DNA of 64,000 nt, taken from assembly GCA_021228405.1 (NCBI GenBank), contig JAJQRF010000008.1, positions 124,001-188,000 of the forward strand, written 5' to 3'. The position numbers were made by a program, and so were the translations under genes. The notes beneath the pieces are model-generated. The model saw only the letters and a program-made list of their open reading frames with translations, ran no database searches and was not told the origin of the DNA. Source of the stretch: Pyrinomonadaceae bacterium (lineage in GTDB: Bacteria; Acidobacteriota; Blastocatellia; Pyrinomonadales; Pyrinomonadaceae). How positions within the stretch are numbered: position 1 is the first letter of the stretch; each line of letters opens with the position of its first letter. Of the stretch, positions 58,464 to 64,000 are shown piece by piece.

Positions 58464-60725
58464 TTACGGAACGATCTTCCAGAGCTGGTTATCGCCGCCG
58501 TGACAATCCCATTGATAAACGTTTGCACCGTTAGCGGTTGAAACTCCCGAAACGTCGAGGCATTTTCCGCTGTGGCGGGCTTTCAGCATATAGTAGCCGT
58601 TTCCTTTCGGAATCAGTTCCCAGAGTTGATTGTTGCCCATCCACCATTCCCATTGATGAACGTTTGCGCCCGTCGCGGTCGAAATGCCCGAAACATCGAG
58701 TGCTTTACCGCTGTGGTGCGCGAGAATGCGGTAGTAATTTCCGAGTGTTTTAACGGGTTCGAGCCGCCATTTCTGATTATTCCCGCCGTGACAGCTCCAC
58801 TGATGCACGTTTGCGCCGTCACCGCCCGATCCGCCGTTTACGTCCAGACATTTATTGCTGTGTTTGGCGATCAGTTGTTTCGTTTCCGTCGCCCAGTTCG
58901 GGTAGATTTGCCCGACGAACCACGTATGCGCCGCCACCCATTGATTCGAGCTTCCGCCCCAACCCATATTAACGTAAAACTGGCGGTCGTAATCGGTCGC
59001 TTGCCAGAATCCGAGATTGATCTTACGCGAACGTTCCTGATAACCGTAAGCCAGCGGATAATGCGAAAGGAAACCCGTTCCGATGATCGCCGGAACGTCC
59101 CGGTTGACGATCGAATCGCGTGCCTGATCTCTCAGCCACGGCAAGCCGAAACCGAAAATGTTGTAATTCGTCGAAAGCGTCGTGTAAGTTCTGCCCGACA
59201 AATAATAAGACGCTTTCCACATCGTCGAAGGCAGAGTCGCGCCGCTTCCGAACGCGCAGAAGGTTCCGATATGATTGCGGATTTCCCACATCATATTATT
59301 AACGCCCGCATCCTGATAAAGCGGTGCGTGAGCGTCGGCTCCGTAACCGCCGTTCTCACGGTATAAACCGGAACGTCCGACCCACGTCGGGTCTTGTTCC
59401 CAGGCGCGGTGATCGCCCCAGCCGAACAGCATCGCCCACGCCGTCGCACCGCAACCCGAATAACAATTCGACGTGTTGACACCCGTGTGCGCGTTGATCT
59501 GGTCATATAATCTCTGGTCGTTGTGATGCGCCGCCCACGACGTATACCACGGTCCCCAGGGTCCCGTGCCGAAACCATACCATTTGAGATTTTCGCTCTG
59601 TTCAGTCTGGTCGAAGGGAGTTTTCAGAATCTTGTTTTTCACGACACCCGTATTCGTGCCGATCAATTCGCGGTATCTTTCGGGCAAAACGGTAAATTTG
59701 ATAGTGTCGGTTTCGCCGCCGTAAACTACGCTGATCTCGACGGGCATTTCCTGATCGGCAGCACGCAAAGCGGTCACTTTGATCGCCGGACTCGTGCCTT
59801 CGCGCTGGAGAATTTCCGCTTTGAACGCGCCCGTGTCGCCTTTGATGACCTTAATATCGCGGGCATCGTTTGAAAGCGTCGGGAAAATACCGACTTCATC
59901 GGCAAAAAATCCTTCGCCGTTTTCCGCCAAAGCTCTTTCGACCTGCCAATCGGCGGCGGCTTCGCGGCGGATCGCTTCATTGATGACCGCATAAGTTTCG
60001 CGGTAGTTTGCCTTGAGTTCTTCCCACGATCCCCATTCTTCCAAACCGAATTTTTCCTTCGTGTCGCCGTTCGAGATGATCGTCTGTTCGGGAATGTTAT
60101 CGTTATCGGCGTTATCGCTGGCGGAAGTCGTGCTCTGGATCGAAGCCGGTTCAACGGGCTTGTCGAGCCATTCTCTCTGCTGTCCGACGATCTTCAAAGG
60201 CAAATCTTTCGTGCTCGCCGCCATTTTGCCGTATTGATCTTCGACCACATACGACAGATCAGCGAGCTTATAGATTCTGGTCGGGATCAAGCCTTGTCTT
60301 TCAACTTCCTGAAGGAGTTGTGCGACGGGCGAATTGTTTTTATCCGACCAGTTTGCGATCGGCTGTTCGTGTTCACCGTTTGAAACCGTCACGAATCCGA
60401 TGGTTTCGCCCGCCGGATTGACGATATTAAACTCGTAGAACGCGATGCCGTCAATGTCGGGACGATAAAGTTCGATCACGCGGTCGCTGATGCGCGCATC
60501 GCGCCATTTATCGGCGACCGTATCGTAGCGCATATCCTCGACAAATTGTCCGGCGCGTTTATAGACCTCTCTCGGAAGCTCTCTCAGAGAAACCGAGTAT
60601 TCCGCCTGAATCCGTGTTTTCTGCGCGAAAACATTGACGCTCAGACAGAGCAGGGAAATTAAAATTAATAAAAAAGGGGCTTTGTTTCTAACTGCAAATT
60701 TTTTGATCTCTTTTCTTTTGGACAT
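58464..60725 (-). CDS. Papain-like cysteine protease with C-terminal ricin-type lectin
   Basis: 753 aa, AGGAG before the ATG, and a signal peptide ending NVFAQ. Residues ~35-365 form a large propeptide-like part. Residues ~400-600 look like a papain-fold peptidase: Cys425 in SGCGATAWAMLFGWG, His555 in LSHYPLAYGY, and Asn586/Trp589 in YVNMGWGG. The pattern recalls C10 (streptopain-like) and C39-like enzymes. Residues ~615-753 are a ricin B beta-trefoil with three QxW repeats (HQWSCHGGNNQKW, HQWEWWMGNNQLW, YQWDCHGGDNQLW), which bind sugars. Likely a secreted, glycan-targeted protease. Confidence 0.85.
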   Translation of the reverse strand: MSKRKEIKKFAVRNKAPFLLILISLLCLSVNVFAQKTRIQAEYSVSLRELPREVYKRAGQFVEDMRYDTVADKWRDARISDRVIELYRPDIDGIAFYEFNIVNPAGETIGFVTVSNGEHEQPIANWSDKNNSPVAQLLQEVERQGLIPTRIYKLADLSYVVEDQYGKMAASTKDLPLKIVGQQREWLDKPVEPASIQSTTSASDNADNDNIPEQTIISNGDTKEKFGLEEWGSWEELKANYRETYAVINEAIRREAAADWQVERALAENGEGFFADEVGIFPTLSNDARDIKVIKGDTGAFKAEILQREGTSPAIKVTALRAADQEMPVEISVVYGGETDTIKFTVLPERYRELIGTNTGVVKNKILKTPFDQTEQSENLKWYGFGTGPWGPWYTSWAAHHNDQRLYDQINAHTGVNTSNCYSGCGATAWAMLFGWGDHRAWEQDPTWVGRSGLYRENGGYGADAHAPLYQDAGVNNMMWEIRNHIGTFCAFGSGATLPSTMWKASYYLSGRTYTTLSTNYNIFGFGLPWLRDQARDSIVNRDVPAIIGTGFLSHYPLAYGYQERSRKINLGFWQATDYDRQFYVNMGWGGSSNQWVAAHTWFVGQIYPNWATETKQLIAKHSNKCLDVNGGSGGDGANVHQWSCHGGNNQKWRLEPVKTLGNYYRILAHHSGKALDVSGISTATGANVHQWEWWMGNNQLWELIPKGNGYYMLKARHSGKCLDVSGVSTANGANVYQWDCHGGDNQLWKIVP

Positions 60726-60799
60726 TACCTTTTACTCCTGGTTTTGATTTTTTGCGAAGCCGTTTGCCGGGAAGTTTTTTCAAGACGTTTTCAAAACAA

Positions 60800-60850
60800 A
60801 CGATTTACCATAGTTTCTCCGTCCTTAGTCATTTAGCCGATGCGGACAGA
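60800..60850 (-). ncRNA. Conserved leader RNA motif, copy 2 (protease-lectin)
   Basis: Minus strand: CTGTCC leading into the loop GCATCGGCTAAATGACT (full 18-nt core at 60844-60827), AA, GGACGG, an 11-nt link, then GTAAATCGT (60808-60800). The stem CUGUCC/GGACGG has six pairs with one G-U. Its sequence differs from copies 1 and 3, which supports a selected structure. Confidence 0.73.
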
Positions 60851-60873
60851 TTTGAATGATCGAGCGAATTTAG

Positions 60874-60917
60874 GCAGTGACCGCCGCCGGGTCGTCAGGG
60901 TTGGCGGCGGTCACTGC
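60874..60917 (-). promoter_or_regulatory. 15-bp perfect hairpin in the leader of the protease-lectin gene
   Basis: GCAGTGACCGCCGCC (60874-60888) is exactly complementary to GGCGGCGGTCACTGC (60903-60917), with a 14-nt loop. It lies between the -10 element and the RNA motif, so it would be transcribed. No T-run follows. It could act as a transcript stabiliser. Confidence 0.6.
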
Positions 60918-60953
60918 AGAACTTTTGAAATCCTTTTTGTAAACAGCTTCATT

Positions 60954-60984
60954 AATAATTGACGTTTTCAAAAAAAAGTTTCTT
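60954..60984 (-). promoter_or_regulatory. Shared ECF-type promoter, protease-lectin gene
   Basis: Minus strand: AAGAAAC (60984-60978), spacer TTTTTTTTGAAAACGTC of 17 nt, then AATTATT (60960-60954). The -35 differs from the other three by two bases. Confidence 0.68.
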
Positions 60985-61017
60985 CCTAATTCAATTTTTT
61001 TTGCATTTCTTTTGACA

Positions 61018-61050
61018 AAAAAAACTCCGCACTTGAAATACGGAGTTTTT
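61018..61050 (-). terminator. Terminator of the sigma/anti-sigma operon
   Basis: AAAAACTCCG pairs with CGGAGTTTTT around an 11-nt loop, and on the minus strand TTTTTTTT follows. It lies after array D, so the array should be part of the transcript. Confidence 0.75.
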
Positions 61051-61294
61051 CCTGAGGTGAATTGTTTATTTCTTTGACCTGATCGGATGTTTATTAAAAT
61101 ATTTCGAGCATTTCTTTAATTGAATTGAGCATTTCTCAAAGTATAAAGACCATTTCTTAAAATATAATGATTATTTCCCGATTTGAAATGTCTATCGCTC
61201 AATGTCAAAAGCCCGTTGCTTCACCTGAAAGGTTTATTGATTCCTGTTTGAACACGATTACTTGAAGAAACATCCGCATCTCTTTATCGAGAAA
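61043..61294. repeat. Array D: twelve 21-bp units with core TTTCTTnAnnTGAAA
   Basis: Units begin at 61043, 61064, 61085, 61106, 61127, 61148, 61169, 61190, 61211, 61232, 61253 and 61274, with no deviation from 21 nt. A typical unit is GAGCATTTCTTTAATTGAAT. The most conserved parts are the initial G, ATTTCT and the later TGAAA. Units 61190 to 61253 are the most diverged. There are stop codons in all frames read, so it is not coding. Confidence 0.82.
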
Positions 61295-61311
61295 ACTCAA
61301 AAATCACGTGA

Positions 61312-62295
61312 TTAATTGATCTTAAAGTCGCTGTAACTGCTTAACTCGTTTGCCTGATTCTTTTCGTCTATCCCGACAAGCGAAGTTTTGTAAGTTTTAT
61401 TCTTCTCGAAAACTTTTCCTTTCAAAGTCGGCAAGGTGATGGTTTCGCCGCTCTTTTTCGACGATAATCCTTTGCCCAGACTTTGCCTGACGACGAGTTT
61501 GTTTTCCGAATCGTAGATTCTCATCTCGTAATCCTGATAAGCCTTGTCGATTCCGGGCATCGCCAGTTTCAGCGTCAGATCGTCCCGGGCATTTTCGAGA
61601 TCGATAGTTTTTACGGCTCCGCGAAATGCCATTAAAAAGACAACCTTACGGTTTCTTACCGCTTCGCCGTCGTTCACAGGTCGCTTATCGGCGTTGACGG
61701 CTTTATTTGTTTCGGCAGTTTTATTTGTCTTCACGTTCGCATTTCGCGAATCGTTTGCCGAAACGTCTTTCGGCTCTTCGTTCGTTTCGGTAACGGCATT
61801 CGTTTCCTGAATCGGCGGATTTTTGACCGGGTTCACATTTACCGAATCGTTCGCGGGTTCGACATTTTTCGCGATTTCGGGCACAGAACCGTTATTGTAA
61901 TATTTCAAAAACAAGCCGAAACAGCCGACCAAAAGAACGGCAGCGGCAATCTGCGGCACACCGAAAAAGCCCCGGATATTGCCGAAAAATTCTTTAAAAA
62001 AATTTCCGCTTCCCGAGCGGGCAAACGTTTCGTTGCTGATCTGAAGCGAAGATTTTGCCAGTGCGATGTCTTCTAAATTGTTAAGCAGAAAATGCTTTTC
62101 AAATTGATTCAATTCGTCGGCGGTTAAGTTTTTTGCCAGATAATCATCTATCAGATCGGCGCGGGCGATCTCCAACAGTTCAGCATCTTCGTCACTGCCG
62201 AACCATTCGATCTCAAAGGATTCAGTCTGCTCTTCACTCAAAACTCCAAGCCAATAAGACCTCATCCACTGCTCTTTTTCATCAAACGCGTTCAT
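61312..62295 (-). CDS. Membrane anti-sigma-factor-like protein
   Basis: 327 aa. The N-terminal cytosolic part contains LIDDYLAKNLTADELNQFEKHF, the helical pattern seen in anti-sigma and zf-HC2-like regulators but without the zinc ligands. One membrane helix follows (~112-131, IAAAVLLVGCFGLFLKYY), then a disordered Asn/Thr/Lys-rich linker (~135-215) and a C-terminal strand-rich domain. It sits directly after the sigma gene, and its own copy of the shared promoter lies between them. It probably holds the sigma factor at the membrane. Confidence 0.78.
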   Translation of the reverse strand: MNAFDEKEQWMRSYWLGVLSEEQTESFEIEWFGSDEDAELLEIARADLIDDYLAKNLTADELNQFEKHFLLNNLEDIALAKSSLQISNETFARSGSGNFFKEFFGNIRGFFGVPQIAAAVLLVGCFGLFLKYYNNGSVPEIAKNVEPANDSVNVNPVKNPPIQETNAVTETNEEPKDVSANDSRNANVKTNKTAETNKAVNADKRPVNDGEAVRNRKVVFLMAFRGAVKTIDLENARDDLTLKLAMPGIDKAYQDYEMRIYDSENKLVVRQSLGKGLSSKKSGETITLPTLKGKVFEKNKTYKTSLVGIDEKNQANELSSYSDFKIN

Positions 62296-62325
62296 CTAAA
62301 AACCTTCAGAGAGAATTTCTCTACT

Positions 62326-62356
62326 TATAATTGATAATTTTCAAAAAAAGTTTCAC
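62326..62356 (-). promoter_or_regulatory. Shared ECF-type promoter, anti-sigma gene
   Basis: Minus strand: GTGAAAC (62356-62350), spacer TTTTTTTGAAAATTATC of 17 nt, then AATTATA (62332-62326), 31 nt before the start codon. It starts inside the 67-bp gap after the sigma gene, so the anti-sigma gene can be transcribed separately. Confidence 0.75.
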
Positions 62357-62362
62357 ATTTTT

Positions 62363-62998
62363 TTAATTCATAACGATCGCCAGTTTTTTCTTCGCACATT
62401 CGACCAATTTTTTCCTCGTTCGATTGATCGTAATCTTCAAAGCGTTCTGCGATTTTCCCAAACTCGCGGCAAGCTCTTCGTGAAGTTTCTTTTTATCCTT
62501 GCCGATTGCCGCATTGTATTCATCCAGAACTTTTAACTCCTGCGTCTTAAGATTTTGACGGCATTGCCGCAACGCATTCAAACCGAGTTCGGTGCGCAAT
62601 TTCTGCTCGGCTTTTTCGATTGCCTTAACCGGATCGTAGGCAGGTTCGTCCGAAACGTTCAGATCGTCGAGCCCGAGTATTCTGCGGCGGTTTTGTCTTT
62701 GCTGTTCGAGCAGAACATATCTGGCGGTCTGATGAAAATACGGGTAAGGATTGGTGCGGTCGAGTACAAAGTTTTCTTCGGAAATTTTGCGGGCGATGCG
62801 GTTAAAAACCTCGTCGGCTTGTTCTTCGGGGATCAGCGATTGGCTGGCGCGAAACTGGCGGACGAGCCTTTTCCTGATGTCTTCGTAGATCAAAGACGCT
62901 CTTTCCCGGTCATCGTCGAAACTCGACAATAATTCGGCAAAAGCCTCGGCAGTTAAAGTCCAATCCTTCTTAAACTGTTTTTTAGTTGGAGCAATCAT
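62363..62998 (-). CDS. ECF-type RNA polymerase sigma factor
   Basis: 211 aa. Region 2-like helices span ~30-105 (EEQADEVFNRIARKISEENF, NPYPYFHQTARYVLLEQQRQ) and a region 4-like helix-turn-helix spans ~150-205 (LAASLGKSQNALKITINRTR). The linker is longer than in typical ECF factors. It is followed by the anti-sigma-like gene. The neighbouring genes with identical non-housekeeping promoters are the likely targets; that link is inference. No copy of the shared promoter was seen upstream of the sigma gene itself. Confidence 0.82.
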   Translation of the reverse strand: MIAPTKKQFKKDWTLTAEAFAELLSSFDDDRERASLIYEDIRKRLVRQFRASQSLIPEEQADEVFNRIARKISEENFVLDRTNPYPYFHQTARYVLLEQQRQNRRRILGLDDLNVSDEPAYDPVKAIEKAEQKLRTELGLNALRQCRQNLKTQELKVLDEYNAAIGKDKKKLHEELAASLGKSQNALKITINRTRKKLVECAKKKLAIVMN

Positions 62999-63030
62999 CC
63001 GATGATTTTAAAAACAGGTCTCTATTTTCG

Positions 63031-63060
63031 ATAAACTGTTAATTTGGGGTAACTACTATT
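63031..63060 (+). promoter_or_regulatory. Possible weak copy of the shared ECF-type promoter
   Basis: ATAAAC (63031-63036), 17 nt, then TACTATT (63054-63060), with C as the last spacer base as in the other four. The match is weaker, and it is supported mainly by its position before the RNA motif. Confidence 0.35.
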
Positions 63061-63106
63061 AGAAGAAAAAAGATAATAAACTACTTTAAACTCAAAGTAA
63101 ATTGAT

Positions 63107-63152
63107 AGCCTGACGCATCGGCTAAATGACTGCCAGGCTACCGGTAAATCGT
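63107..63152 (+). ncRNA. Conserved leader RNA motif, copy 3 (exported protein)
   Basis: AGCCTG (63107-63112), A, loop CGCATCGGCTAAATGACT (63114-63131), GC, CAGGCT (63134-63139), ACCG, GTAAATCGT (63144-63152). The 6-bp stem is perfect and unlike those of copies 1 and 2. The start codon is ~165 nt downstream. It is the only plus-strand copy and lies on the sense strand of its gene. Confidence 0.75.
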
Positions 63153-63319
63153 CTTCGTCTGATTTGCAGATAAGAACGTCCTTCATTTTATATCTAAATT
63201 GATTTTAAATCCACAAGCGTTAAATCTGCTTTTCTTAATTACCGTCAATTCCCGTCTTTTGATTGACTTTTTACCCGATCGGGTGCAAACTCACAAAGTC
63301 GATCCCGTCATAAAAATCT

Positions 63320-63949
63320 ATGAAAAAAATCTCTCTTTTATTTGTCGCCCTGCTGGTTTTCAACTTAATTTTCGCATCCGAAGCGTTTGCCTGTGCTTGC
63401 TGTGCCGAGCGCGGCGAATATCGTATCTCGACCGCGAAACCGACCGAATATGAGATCGGGCTTTTGCAGGATATGAAATATGCCGAATCTGCCGAGCTTT
63501 ACACCGATGCCGCAGGTTTCGACAGCATCAAAGGACTGAACGGCATTATCAAAGGATATGAGGCTTTCGACTGGTCTTCGTCAACCGAATACTTTTCGCT
63601 GACCAACAGCTTTGCCGCCAAAAAATGGAAATTCAGCTTCAAAACTGCCGACGGCAAAAACGGTGTTCTGACGTTGCCGATGCCGACTTCGATGGTTCAG
63701 TTTGCCGCCGATACGCACGAAAACGATAAAGGCGCAGAACCGATTTTGTATAAGGAATGGCGTTTTAAAGGGACGGTTCAAAGCGGAAACGGATTTTTCG
63801 CTTCGAGCATCGTGAAACCGACGACTTATTTCCTCGTTCTGCAAGGTCGCGGAAACAACTGCACAAATGCCGAGGACTTCAAATATTGGCGGCTTGAAAT
63901 AACGGGCAGTAAAGCCGATTATGCTTTTTTCGGCAAAATGAATCCGTAA
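63320..63949 (+). CDS. Hypothetical exported protein
   Basis: 209 aa with a signal peptide (MKKISLLFVALLVFNLIFA) and a mature start rich in cysteine (FACACCAERGEY). The rest is strand-rich with one more cysteine (NNCTNAED). No known domain was recognised. The leader carries the same RNA motif as the two protease genes, suggesting joint control. A GC-rich inverted repeat (GGGCGACC...GGTCGC) starts ~30 nt after the stop and runs off the window end. Confidence 0.72.
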   Translation: MKKISLLFVALLVFNLIFASEAFACACCAERGEYRISTAKPTEYEIGLLQDMKYAESAELYTDAAGFDSIKGLNGIIKGYEAFDWSSSTEYFSLTNSFAAKKWKFSFKTADGKNGVLTLPMPTSMVQFAADTHENDKGAEPILYKEWRFKGTVQSGNGFFASSIVKPTTYFLVLQGRGNNCTNAEDFKYWRLEITGSKADYAFFGKMNP

Positions 63950-64000
63950 AATCCGAAGATGGTTTTTTCCAGAATAAAAGGGCGACCCCGGAACGGTCGC

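Larger units (their letters stand above)
60726..61311. other. 586-bp region: leader of the protease-lectin gene, promoter, terminator and array D
   Basis: On the minus strand from right to left: array D (61043-61294) in the 3' flank of the anti-sigma gene, the terminator hairpin (61018-61050), the ECF-type promoter (60954-60984), a 15-bp perfect hairpin (60874-60917), the RNA motif (60800-60850) and the ribosome site. No gene. Confidence 0.75.
62999..63319. other. Divergent intergenic region between the sigma gene and the exported-protein gene
   Basis: 321 bp. Plus-strand contents: a weak relative of the shared promoter (63031-63060), the conserved RNA motif (63107-63152), then ~165 nt of AT-rich leader without a clear terminator. 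Minus-strand contents: the upstream region of the sigma gene, with no obvious shared promoter. Confidence 0.6.

Noticed and set aside
58150-63152. c-di-GMP-I (GEMM) riboswitch
   Set aside because: The expected GCAAAGCC core and tetraloop-receptor layout are absent. Only copy 3 has a faint resemblance (CAGGCTACCG).

Overview
The window looks like part of a chromosome from an Acidobacteriota bacterium, most likely class Blastocatellia (Pyrinomonas-like). This is inferred from gene content. It carries a DUF1800/DUF1501 pair, a TonB-dependent receptor with an N-terminal carboxypeptidase-regulatory-like domain, Ser/Thr kinases fused to TolB-like and TPR domains, a winged-helix/TolB-propeller sensor, a CHAT-TPR protein and an active/inactive M16 peptidase pair. 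Many proteins have Gram-negative signal peptides and there is a complete RND/TolC efflux set. There is no rRNA, no phage, no transposase and no CRISPR array. One tRNA (Thr, TGT) is present.

Layout. 1-7 kb: end of a DUF2254 membrane protein, a CoA-transferase, a Rad52-like protein, a PilT-type ATPase with a long N-terminal extension and a 666-aa helical protein of unknown function. 7-13 kb: an orphan Cys-type formate dehydrogenase-like molybdoenzyme, then two M16 peptidase genes. 13-22 kb: small unknown proteins and an RND efflux operon (adaptor, pump, TolC). 22-28 kb: rhodanese, AhpD-like protein and TonB receptor. 28-31 kb: a small Tat-signal peptide plus an unknown protein, a LysR-ferredoxin pair and a glutaredoxin-like protein. 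31-38 kb: two Ser/Thr kinases, an exported protein and a HhH-GPD glycosylase. 38-43 kb: DUF1800, DUF1501 and PgsA. 43-52 kb: winged-helix/propeller sensor, two NTF2-like proteins, a GT-C glycosyltransferase-TPR protein, a zinc-ribbon/DUF4190/pilin-like protein, an exported protein and tRNA-Thr.

52-64 kb is the most unusual region and reads as one regulon. An ECF-type sigma factor and a membrane anti-sigma-like protein sit beside a CHAT-TPR caspase-like protein with a truncated TPR paralogue, a thermolysin-like M4 protease with ChW repeats, a papain-like protein with a ricin-type lectin, and a small exported protein. Four minus-strand transcription units here carry the same promoter: GTGAAAC (or AGAAAC), exactly 17 nt, then an AATTATA-like -10. 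The two protease genes and the last exported protein also share a 5'-UTR RNA motif. An identical 18-nt loop, CGCATCGGCTAAATGACT, is closed by stems that differ in sequence but still pair, and is followed by GTAAATCGT. It is always in sense orientation. I do not recognise this motif as a known riboswitch class.

A second unusual theme is intergenic arrays with a period of 20-21 bp at four places (14.2, 22.4, 36.9 and 61.0 kb). Each has its own consensus, but the phase is nearly constant and every unit pairs A/T tracts with partial dyad symmetry. The spacers also hold several families of long hairpins made of short repeated words.
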